Below are positions 34,250 to 41,933 of a stretch of DNA of 64,000 bases, one piece after another. Source of the DNA: Laedolimicola ammoniilytica. Its GTDB lineage: Bacteria > Bacillota > Clostridia > Lachnospirales > Lachnospiraceae. A model generated the notes under the pieces. The model worked only from the letters and a program-made list of their open reading frames with translations. It ran no database searches and was not told the origin of the DNA. The translations under genes were made by a program, and so were the position numbers. The stretch lies in the NCBI RefSeq assembly GCF_025567165.1, contig NZ_JAOQKC010000007.1, forward strand, positions 62,001 to 126,000. The letters are read 5' to 3'. How positions within the stretch are numbered: the first letter of the stretch is position 1; each line of letters begins with the position of its first letter.

Positions 34250-35323
34250 TTATTTTCCCTCCTCTGCTTTTTTGCCGCGCTTGAAAAATGCTTTAACGCG
34301 CTCCTGAATCTCCTGGCCACCCTGGCTGGATGTGAAGATCATGGTCGCGATCAGGACAACTGCGTAAATCAGCATACGGTAGTCGTTCAGGGAACGGAGG
34401 AACTCCGGAAGCAGGGTCAGTACCACGGCCGCGATGATAGAGCCGCGGATATTGCCGATGCCGCCCAGTACCACGAATACCAGGATCATGATAGACATGT
34501 TGTAGCCGAAGTTCTTCGGCAGCGCGATCAGCGTAGACAGGTTGTGGGCGTAGAGCACGCCTGCGGTTCCTGCCAGTGCCGCAGATACACTGAAGGCCAG
34601 AAGCTTGTATTTCGTAATGTCGATTCCCACAGACTCGGCTGCGATGCGGTTATCACGGATGGCCATGATGGCGCGGCCGGTACGGGAATTGATAAGGTTG
34701 ATGACGATAAATAAGGTCACCAGGATCAGGATGATTCCGATGAGGAAGGTGGAATCGTTGGGGGTTCCGGTGATTCCCTGGGGTCCCTTGATGAGCACCT
34801 GTCCGCCCGGCTCCAGGCCTAAGGACATGCTGTCCTTGGTGGATACGTGGAAGCCTGCGCTGTCGCGACCCAGGAATACGACGTTGACCACATTTTTAAT
34901 GATCTCGCCGAAGGCCAGGGTTACGATGGCCAGGTAGTCGCCCTTCAGACGAAGTACCGGAATACCGATCAGGAAGCCGAACAGGGCAGCCACTGCAGTT
35001 CCCACCAGAAGTGCCAGGAAGAATCGAAGTCCCGCCGGCTGAATTATGTCAGCTGTGATCTTGGAAAACAGCGCTCCGGAAAAGGCTCCGGCGCACATGA
35101 AGCCCGCGTGTCCCAGACTCAGCTCTCCCAGGATACCTACGGTCAGGTTCAGGGAGATGGCCAGAATCACGTATACGCACAGGGGAACCAGAAGTCCCTG
35201 TAAAAGGCTGGAAATCATTCCTGCCTGCATACAGAGGGTAACGATAATATATGCTGCAACGACGATGCCATATGTAATCAGATTGCTGCGGAGCTGTTTG
35301 TTTATTTTCTTCATCTTCTTCAC
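34250..35323 (-). CDS. livM: Branched-chain amino acid ABC transporter permease LivM
   Basis: The 357-residue permease has about ten membrane helices and the LivM-type motif GDYLAIVTLAFGEIIKNV near 125-145. It forms the channel with LivH. It starts directly at the livH stop (no gap) and ends one base before livG, so the four genes are translated as a unit. Confidence 0.94.
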   Translation of the reverse strand: MKKMKKINKQLRSNLITYGIVVAAYIIVTLCMQAGMISSLLQGLLVPLCVYVILAISLNLTVGILGELSLGHAGFMCAGAFSGALFSKITADIIQPAGLRFFLALLVGTAVAALFGFLIGIPVLRLKGDYLAIVTLAFGEIIKNVVNVVFLGRDSAGFHVSTKDSMSLGLEPGGQVLIKGPQGITGTPNDSTFLIGIILILVTLFIVINLINSRTGRAIMAIRDNRIAAESVGIDITKYKLLAFSVSAALAGTAGVLYAHNLSTLIALPKNFGYNMSIMILVFVVLGGIGNIRGSIIAAVVLTLLPEFLRSLNDYRMLIYAVVLIATMIFTSSQGGQEIQERVKAFFKRGKKAEEGK

Positions 35324-36208
35324 CTACACTTTCTCCTGAATCTGCTTACCCAGAAGTCCGGTAGGCTTCACAAGCAGTACGACAATCAATACCGCGAACA
35401 CAATGGCGTCTGCCAGCTGGGAAGAAATATAAGCCTTGCTTAAGATCTCGATGACGCCCAACAGAATGCCTCCGATGAAGGCTCCCGGAATGGATCCGAT
35501 ACCGCCGAATACCGCTGCCACGAAGGCCTTGATGCCAGGCATGGAGCCGGTGTACGGGGTCAGGGCCGGATAGGAGGAGCACATCAGTACGCCTGCGATG
35601 GCCGCCAGGGCGGAACCGATGGCAAAGGTCAGGGCGATGGTTGCGTTGACATTGACGCCCATGAGCTGGGCTGCGCCGCTGTCCTCAGATACGGCCAGCA
35701 TGGCGCGGCCGGATTTGGAATATTTCATAAACGTCATCAGTCCGGCCATGATGATCAGGCAGGCCACTACGGTCACGATGGTTTCGCCGGAGATCACCAG
35801 CTTGTCGTCCATCAGCTTCAGAGCCGGGATGGTCACGACAGAAGTGAAGGACTTGGTATTTGCTCCGTAAATCAGAAGTGCTACGTTCTGCAGGAAGTAA
35901 CTGACACCGATGGCGGTAATCAGCACAGCCAGCTTGGAAGCCTTTCTAAGCGGCTTATAGGCAATCCGTTCAATCAGGACGCCCAGGACTGTACATGCCA
36001 CAACGGAAAGCAGGACGCCCACTACCGGCGGCATTCCCATACCGCTGACTGCAGTAAACGCCACGTAAGCGCCGATCATAATTACATCTCCATGCGCAAA
36101 GTTCAACATCTTCGCAATTCCATATACCATAGTGTAGCCCAGCGCGATCAGCGCATATACGCTTCCCAGACTGATTCCATTCACCAGGTAGGATATGAAT
36201 CCTATCAT
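35324..36208 (-). CDS. livH: Branched-chain amino acid ABC transporter permease LivH
   Basis: The 294-residue permease opens MIGFISYLVNGISLGSVYAL and has the LivH-type segments GYTMVYGIAKMLNFAHGD near 25-45 and GSMPGIKAFVAAVFGGIGSIPGA near 215, given here in parts. The ATG at 36208 follows AGAGGTG; the GTG three codons earlier overlaps that site. It is 261 bases after livJ, separated by a hairpin. Confidence 0.94.
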   Translation of the reverse strand: MIGFISYLVNGISLGSVYALIALGYTMVYGIAKMLNFAHGDVIMIGAYVAFTAVSGMGMPPVVGVLLSVVACTVLGVLIERIAYKPLRKASKLAVLITAIGVSYFLQNVALLIYGANTKSFTSVVTIPALKLMDDKLVISGETIVTVVACLIIMAGLMTFMKYSKSGRAMLAVSEDSGAAQLMGVNVNATIALTFAIGSALAAIAGVLMCSSYPALTPYTGSMPGIKAFVAAVFGGIGSIPGAFIGGILLGVIEILSKAYISSQLADAIVFAVLIVVLLVKPTGLLGKQIQEKV

Positions 36209-36367
36209 ACATAACACCTCTTCTTTTTGTCTGTTGACGAGTTTTGCGTTCTATTATAGCATAGAAGCTCTGCTCATACAACACTTTATTGTGCTAACAC
36301 GGCGTATTTCCAAAAACTTTTGCGTGTCGGCTGCCTTTTCTGACCTCAGACAGAAAAAGCGAAAACG

Positions 36368-36398
36368 AGAGGATCCCTGTGAAGAATCCCCTCGTTGG
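36368..36398 (-). terminator. Hairpin between livJ and livH
   Basis: AACGAGAGGAT and ATCCCCTCGTT form a stem with two mismatches; on the minus strand it is followed by a T-rich tract (TTTTCGCTTTTT). It can act as a partial terminator that keeps the binding protein more abundant than the membrane parts. Confidence 0.55.
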
Positions 36399-36469
36399 GT
36401 TGTTTTCCTGTTCACTGCGTTCACAGTAAAACGCCCTGCGGAACAGCGTCTGTGAATCTTTGCCTGAGC

Positions 36470-37660
36470 TTACAGCTCTGTGTACTCTCCGTCTACAACC
36501 TTAACTACCAGCGGAGCCTTGTTCGGCTCGCCATCCTCGCCCCAGGTGATATCCTTGCCGGTGATACCGCTGTAGGATACGGAAGTCATAGCCTCTTTCA
36601 TCGCGTCGCACAGATCGGATACGCTCATATCCGGTGTAGCGCCTGCTGCCTCGATAGCAGCCTTTACTACGTATACGCAGTCATAAGCGTCTGCCGCGAA
36701 CTGATTCGGAGTCTCGCCGTAATCTGCCTCGTACTTGGATACGAAGTTCTGTACCTGCTCATCCTCAGACTTTGCTACGAACGGAGCCAGGAAGGTCAGA
36801 CCCTCTGCCAGAGCGGTGTCGAAGTTCTCCACGCCCAGGATTCCGTCCATACCGTCGCAGCCGAAGAAGGTCGGCTCATAACCCTGCTTGTTGCACTCAG
36901 CCAGTACCAGGGAAGCCTCTGTGTAGTAGAACGGCATGAAGAGCAGGTCTGCACCGGCGTCCTTGGACTTCTGAACCTGTACGGAGAAGTCTGTCTTCGC
37001 GTCAGCTGTGAAAGCCTCTACAGATACGATCTCGAAGGGCTGATTTGCTGCCTCTGCCGCGAACGCCTCGTAGATACCGGTTGAATATACGTCGGAGCTG
37101 TCATAGATAACAGCTACCTTCTGTGCCATTCCGTTCTCGCCGATGTACTTTGCAGACTCGGTACCCTGTGTCGGGTCGGAGAAGCACATACGATATGCAT
37201 TGTCATACTGTACGCACTCTACTGCTGTTCCGGACGGTGTGATCTGGAACATATTGTCTGCATGGGTCTTCTCAACAACTGCGATACAGGGAGCGCTGGT
37301 GGTAGTTCCGATGAGAACCTGCATGCCCCAGTCTTTCAGGTTGTTATAAGCGTTGACAGCCTTCTCAGCGTCATGCTCGTCATCCTGGAAGTTGTAGTCG
37401 ATCTGATATCCGCCTATACCGCCTGCCTCGTTGATCTCGTCAACGGCAATCTGAATACCGTTCTTTACTGCGTTGCCGTAGATAGCAGCGCCGCCGGTAA
37501 TCGGGCCGGTAGCGCCGATCTTGAATGTGTCGCTTCCTGCTGCGTCAGAAGAAGCGGCTGTACTGTCTGTGGTTGTGCCTGCGGTGTCCTTGGATCCGCC
37601 GCATGCCGCGAGGGAAAAAACCATGGAACCAGCCAGAAGTAAGCTTAATGCCTTTTTCAT
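36470..37660 (-). CDS. livJ: Branched-chain amino acid substrate-binding lipoprotein
   Basis: The 396-residue protein has a lipoprotein signal (SMVFSLAAC, lipid on Cys20), a Thr/Ser/Asp-rich linker, and a type I periplasmic-binding fold (FKIGATGPITGGAAIYGNAV near 46; VKNGIQIAVDEINEAGGIGG). It captures leucine-type amino acids outside the membrane for LivHMGF. Strong promoter-like hexamers (TTGACA, TAAGAT) precede it, and codon bias suggests high expression. Confidence 0.94.
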   Translation of the reverse strand: MKKALSLLLAGSMVFSLAACGGSKDTAGTTTDSTAASSDAAGSDTFKIGATGPITGGAAIYGNAVKNGIQIAVDEINEAGGIGGYQIDYNFQDDEHDAEKAVNAYNNLKDWGMQVLIGTTTSAPCIAVVEKTHADNMFQITPSGTAVECVQYDNAYRMCFSDPTQGTESAKYIGENGMAQKVAVIYDSSDVYSTGIYEAFAAEAANQPFEIVSVEAFTADAKTDFSVQVQKSKDAGADLLFMPFYYTEASLVLAECNKQGYEPTFFGCDGMDGILGVENFDTALAEGLTFLAPFVAKSEDEQVQNFVSKYEADYGETPNQFAADAYDCVYVVKAAIEAAGATPDMSVSDLCDAMKEAMTSVSYSGITGKDITWGEDGEPNKAPLVVKVVDGEYTEL

Positions 37661-37740
37661 AATAGTATCCTCCTTTTGAAAATCGATATGTCACTCATAT
37701 CCCCGTAATCATCCGGTACTCCGATAATTACTTGCCATCT

Positions 37741-37770
37741 ATCTTACCCCCGGCAAATTCGTTTTGTCAA
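37741..37770 (-). promoter_or_regulatory. livJ promoter
   Basis: TTGACA and TAAGAT are separated by 18 bases on the minus strand, about 80 bases upstream of the livJ ATG. Confidence 0.65.
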
Positions 37771-37817
37771 GCGCTTTTTCTAATCCTTCCTGTTTCCGGT
37801 TATTCACAATTGCACGA

Positions 37818-38798
37818 TCATTTTTTCTCCCGGATTCGGACGGTGTTGCCATTGACAGAAAGAGAACGGATGCTCTTCAGGAAGCTGGACAGGCGGCTGT
37901 AGCCGTAATCCTTAATGTCAAAAGTACTGTGCTTCTTGTGGATCTCCTCATAAATCAGGGACAGATTATCCACCTGGCCGCCGCTCTTCCGGATAAATTC
38001 ACGAATCTCCTGCTCCAGCTTTTCCCTGTCTAGCTGATCATTCAGACCCACAGCCCAGGCGGAATCCAACTGATAAAGGAAGAGCCTCTGACAGGTATCT
38101 TTCAGAAATACCATCAGCTTCGTGTAACCGTAATTCCGCACGTCGAAATCGGTGAAGCGATCGTTCAGGCGGCTGCCCAGCTCGCCCAGGTAAGTAATTT
38201 TGCCCTTGTTCTCATTGTCGTTGATGATGGAAATGATGGCGTCCTCAATCTGGGAAAGGGGCGTCACAGCGGTTCCGTGCTCCTCCTCGGCCGCGGCTTT
38301 TCCACTCTTCTTTTGTCCGCTCTCCACGGACATTGTCTCTGCGTCACCGACCTGCTTATTGATGAGATTCAGATGGATAAATTTATTGCAGGCCTTGGTC
38401 AGGGCCATAGGTGTCTTGGACTCGCCCATGCCGATGACGTACATATTCTCCTCCCGAAGCCGCATGGCCAATCTGGTGAAATCACTGTCGCTGGTCACCA
38501 GGCAGAAGCCGTCCACCTTCCCCGAATACAGGATGTCCATGGCGTCGATGACCATAGCCATATCGGTGGAGTTTTTGCCTGTAGTATAGGCAAACTGCTG
38601 GACCGGCGTGATGGAATTTTCCAAAAGCACCTGCTCCTTCCAGCCGTTGGACTTACCGGACCAGTTGCCATAGATCCGTCGGAAGGACGCGTATCCGTAG
38701 TTCTCAATCTCATTAAAAATGCTTGCCGCGTATCTGGCGCTGATGTTGTCCGAATCAATCAACACCGCAAATTGTTTCTTATCTTCTATCTGTTCCAT
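37818..38798 (-). CDS. NYN-domain protein with two OST-HTH/LOTUS domains
   Basis: The 326-residue protein has an N-terminal NYN (PIN-like nuclease) domain at about 8-150: FAVLIDSDNIS, KNSTDMAMVIDAMD and FCLVTSDSDF supply the acidic residues that bind metal in this fold. Two OST-HTH (LOTUS) domains follow at about 180-250 and 255-322, each ending in the aligned pattern FD(V/I)(R/K)(N/D)YGY(T/S)(K/R)L. LOTUS domains bind RNA, often G-rich or structured, so an RNA-targeted nuclease or RNA-binding regulator is likely. It lies with an MBL-fold gene; the operon partner does not define its role. The ATG follows AGAGGAAA. Confidence 0.9.
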   Translation of the reverse strand: MEQIEDKKQFAVLIDSDNISARYAASIFNEIENYGYASFRRIYGNWSGKSNGWKEQVLLENSITPVQQFAYTTGKNSTDMAMVIDAMDILYSGKVDGFCLVTSDSDFTRLAMRLREENMYVIGMGESKTPMALTKACNKFIHLNLINKQVGDAETMSVESGQKKSGKAAAEEEHGTAVTPLSQIEDAIISIINDNENKGKITYLGELGSRLNDRFTDFDVRNYGYTKLMVFLKDTCQRLFLYQLDSAWAVGLNDQLDREKLEQEIREFIRKSGGQVDNLSLIYEEIHKKHSTFDIKDYGYSRLSSFLKSIRSLSVNGNTVRIREKK

Positions 38799-38824
38799 TG
38801 CTTTTTCCTCTACTTTCCTTTGGG

Positions 38825-39739
38825 TTATCCGGGCGTCCAGTTGTCCGACGGGGATGCGTTGAACGCGATCGTTTGTCCGTCTGACACGGCCACTATGGTT
38901 CCCTGATCATCGGTCCGGAAGATCTGAATTCCCATTTCCCGAAGCCGGTTCAACACCTCCGCGTGGGGGTGTCCGTAGGTGTTCCCCTCGCCGCAGCTGA
39001 TGACCACATACTGGGGATCGACGGCCTTCAGAAAGTCCTCCGTGTTGGCGGTACGGCTGCCGTGGTGGGCTGCCTTATAGACGTCGGCTTTCAGGTTCTC
39101 TCCGCTGGATACCATATCCTCTTCGGAATGCTCCTCGGCATCCCCGGTAAATAAAAAGCTGTTCTTACCAAACTGTACCCGCACGCCGATGGAGTAATCG
39201 TTGGCGTTGCTGCCGTAGCTGTCTTTTACCGGACACACCACCGTGACTTCCGCCTCACCCAGCATATATTCTTCCCCTGCCTTCGGATGGGTGATCTGAT
39301 AATCCTTCGACTTCGCCGCCTGTATCACATCGTCATAAGTCCGGGTATCCTTGCTGTAATCAGGCATCATAACCTTACTGCAGTCAAATTTGTAGATAAT
39401 CACGTCCAGGCCGCCGATGTGATCTGCGTCCGGATGGGTGCCGATGACGTAATCCAGATGGTCGATGCCCTGATTCTCCAGATAGGCCTGTACCGTCGTA
39501 CCCTTGCTGTTGTTGCCTGCGTCAATAAGCATAGCGTGATCGCCCTGCCGTATCAGGGTGCAGTCGCCCTGTCCGATATCCAGATAATGGACCTCCAGGG
39601 TAGATCCGTCGGATACGGCTGTGCCGCCCGTCTCTTTTGTAAGCTGTTCCTGCACCGGGTAGACCGCCGCCAGTACCAGCGCAATCACCGCCAGCAGGAA
39701 ACGCTTTGCCTGATTTTTTCCTCTTCTGCCTCGTGCCAT
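38825..39739 (-). CDS. ComEC/Rec2-type metallo-beta-lactamase-fold protein
   Basis: The 304-residue protein has one N-terminal membrane anchor (about 13-28) and an extracellular MBL domain: LDIGQGDCTLI near 54, THPDADHIGG near 97 (metal-binding HxDxDH), TGDAEEHSEEDM near 200 and KAAHHGSRTA near 220. This matches the hydrolase domain that is fused to the ComEC DNA-uptake channel in other proteins, but here it stands alone without the channel. It may be a secreted nuclease or phosphodiesterase. An extended -10 promoter overlaps the ftsH terminator upstream. Confidence 0.9.
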   Translation of the reverse strand: MARGRRGKNQAKRFLLAVIALVLAAVYPVQEQLTKETGGTAVSDGSTLEVHYLDIGQGDCTLIRQGDHAMLIDAGNNSKGTTVQAYLENQGIDHLDYVIGTHPDADHIGGLDVIIYKFDCSKVMMPDYSKDTRTYDDVIQAAKSKDYQITHPKAGEEYMLGEAEVTVVCPVKDSYGSNANDYSIGVRVQFGKNSFLFTGDAEEHSEEDMVSSGENLKADVYKAAHHGSRTANTEDFLKAVDPQYVVISCGEGNTYGHPHAEVLNRLREMGIQIFRTDDQGTIVAVSDGQTIAFNASPSDNWTPG

Positions 39740-39789
39740 AATGTCCTGTTTTGCTCCCTGTTTTCATACTCTTTTTCATATACTTTTCC

Positions 39790-39798
39790 ATTATAGCA
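39790..39798 (-). promoter_or_regulatory. Extended -10 promoter of the MBL-fold gene
   Basis: TGCTATAAT on the minus strand, with no clear -35, lies directly after the ftsH terminator and about 50 bases before the MBL-fold ATG. Confidence 0.5.
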
Positions 39799-39800
39799 TA

Positions 39801-39847
39801 AAACAGGCGTTCGGACAGTAATTATTTTTCTGTCCGGACGCCTGTTT
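39801..39847. terminator. ftsH terminator
   Basis: AAACAGGCGTTCGGACAG pairs with CTGTCCGGACGCCTGTTT with one mismatch, giving a very stable 18-base stem, 38 bases after the ftsH stop. Confidence 0.8.
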
Positions 39848-39884
39848 CGGATTTCTTCCTATTATATAAGTTTCGAATAAAATT

Positions 39885-41729
39885 TTACTCAGTTTCTGCC
39901 GGCGCTGCTTCCTTCCGGTTCAGGATTTCCATGAATTCTTCGCCGGTAATGGTCTCCTTCTCATACAGGAATTTGGCGATCTCATGGAGCTTCGGCATAT
40001 TCTCACTCAGGAGCTTTTTGGCCTTCTCATGCTCGGCCTTCACGACCTCTACCACCTTTTTATCTATCAATGTCGCAGTCTCCGGTGAGCACGCCAGAGA
40101 GGTGTCGCCGCCCAGATATTGATTGCTGACGGTCTCCATGGCCACCATATCAAACTCGTCATTCATACCGAACCGGGTAATCATGGCTCTCGCCAGCTTC
40201 GTAGCCTGCTCGATATCGTTGGACGCGCCGGTGGTGATGGAGTGGAATACCAGCTCCTCGGCCACCCGGCCGCCGGTAAAGGTGGCAATCTTATTCTCGA
40301 TTTCTTCTTTCGTCATCAGGTTATGCTCGCCGGATTCCACCTGCATGGTGTAACCGAGCGCGCCCGAAGTACGGGGGATAATGGTAATCTTGTGAACCGG
40401 GGCGGAATGGGTCTGAAGTGCCGCCACCAGGGCGTGTCCCACCTCATGATAGGAGACAATCAGCTTCTCCTTATCGGAGAGTACCTTGTTCTTCTTCTGG
40501 TAGCCTGCGATGACCACCTCCACACTCTCCTCCAGATCACTCTGGGTCACAAATTTCCGGTTCTGGCGTACCGCGCGCAGAGCCGCCTCGTTGATGATAT
40601 TGGCCAATTCCGCGCCGGAAGCGCCTGCTGCCGCCCGGGCAATGGCATTGAAATCCACGCTTTCGCTCATATGAACCTTTTTGGCGTGAACCTTCAGGAT
40701 ATCCTCGCGGCCCTTTAGATCAGGCAGTTCCACCGGAACCCGTCGGTCGAATCGGCCCGGACGAAGCAGGGCCGGATCCAGGGAATCCGGACGGTTCGTC
40801 GCCGCCAGAATCATAACGCCTTTCCGGCCATCAAAGCCGTCCATCTCGGTCAGCAGCTGGTTCAGGGTCTGCTCCCGCTCGTCGTTGCCGCCCATACCGC
40901 CGCCGTCACGCTTCTTACCGATGGTATCAATCTCGTCGATGAAAACGATACAGGGAGCCTTCTCATTGGCCTGCTGGAACAGATCCCGGACCTTGGCCGC
41001 GCCCATACCCACGAACATCTCGACGAATTCTGAACCGGAAATAGAGAAGAAGGGAACGTTAGCCTCGCCTGCTACCGCCTTTGCAAGCAGCGTTTTACCG
41101 GTTCCCGGAGGGCCTACAAGCAGCGCGCCCTTCGGCATGGTCGCGCCGATCTCCGTATACTTGGCCGGGTTGTGCAGAAAATCTACAATCTCGGTCAGAA
41201 TCTCCTTGGCCTCATCCTCGCCCGCCACATCGGAGAATTTAATGCCGGTGGTGGACTCCACATAAATCTTGGCGTTGCTCTTGCCGAAGGTCATGGCGTT
41301 GCCGCCCATCATGCCGCCCATTTTCTTGTTCAGATTCTTCATCAGCATCTGACCGATGACAATCATGATGATAAAAGGTACCATGGAGAGCAGGAGGGAC
41401 ATCCAGGGGGAGGCCTCCTCCACGATCTCCGTACCAAATTCTACGCCCGCGTCCTGGAGACGGTTCACCAGATCCGGGTCATTGAAGACGCCGGTCTTAT
41501 AGTAGTTTACCGGATCCGCATTGTCGGAAAAGATGATCTGATTATCCTCCACCTGAACCTGCTTGATTTCTTTCTTATCCAACATGGTCAGGAAGGTGTC
41601 GTAGCCTACTTCTTTCACCGTAGGGCTCAAAACCCTCGGGAAGACAAACATATTTAACAGAATCATGATCACTATCACGATGGTGTAATAAAAAATAAAT
41701 GGTTTCTTGTTGTTCTTGACTTCTTTCAT
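39885..41729 (-). CDS. ftsH: ATP-dependent zinc metalloprotease FtsH
   Basis: The 614-residue membrane protease has two N-terminal helices (about 9-27 and 108-128), an AAA domain (Walker A GPPGTGKT near 210, Walker B IVFIDEID near 265, SRH region NRPDSLDPALLRPGRFDRR) and the peptidase site HEVGH near 428. It degrades misfolded membrane proteins and short-lived regulators. The ATG follows CAGGAGATAG. It has a 120-base leader with its own promoter. It is monocistronic, with a strong terminator. Confidence 0.97.
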   Translation of the reverse strand: MKEVKNNKKPFIFYYTIVIVIMILLNMFVFPRVLSPTVKEVGYDTFLTMLDKKEIKQVQVEDNQIIFSDNADPVNYYKTGVFNDPDLVNRLQDAGVEFGTEIVEEASPWMSLLLSMVPFIIMIVIGQMLMKNLNKKMGGMMGGNAMTFGKSNAKIYVESTTGIKFSDVAGEDEAKEILTEIVDFLHNPAKYTEIGATMPKGALLVGPPGTGKTLLAKAVAGEANVPFFSISGSEFVEMFVGMGAAKVRDLFQQANEKAPCIVFIDEIDTIGKKRDGGGMGGNDEREQTLNQLLTEMDGFDGRKGVMILAATNRPDSLDPALLRPGRFDRRVPVELPDLKGREDILKVHAKKVHMSESVDFNAIARAAAGASGAELANIINEAALRAVRQNRKFVTQSDLEESVEVVIAGYQKKNKVLSDKEKLIVSYHEVGHALVAALQTHSAPVHKITIIPRTSGALGYTMQVESGEHNLMTKEEIENKIATFTGGRVAEELVFHSITTGASNDIEQATKLARAMITRFGMNDEFDMVAMETVSNQYLGGDTSLACSPETATLIDKKVVEVVKAEHEKAKKLLSENMPKLHEIAKFLYEKETITGEEFMEILNRKEAAPAETE

Positions 41730-41857
41730 CGCTATCTCCTGTCATAATAAAATGCGGCGGAAGCATGTCCTTCTTCAGGACCTGCCACCGGCAGCTCCTT
41801 ACGCATGCTTCGCAGCCGCAGAGCCAAACTCTCTCATTCGGCGTTTCCATGTTAAGA

Positions 41858-41886
41858 AGAATAGCATTTTACGCCGGAAGAATCAA
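41858..41886 (-). promoter_or_regulatory. ftsH promoter
   Basis: TTGATT and TATTCT are separated by 17 bases on the minus strand. The leader of about 120 bases contains a GTCCT/AGGAC hairpin near 41767-41781. Confidence 0.6.
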
Positions 41887-41933
41887 TGAAGATTCCATAA
41901 ACTTTTCTAAAAAACTTATGATCTGACATTTCC

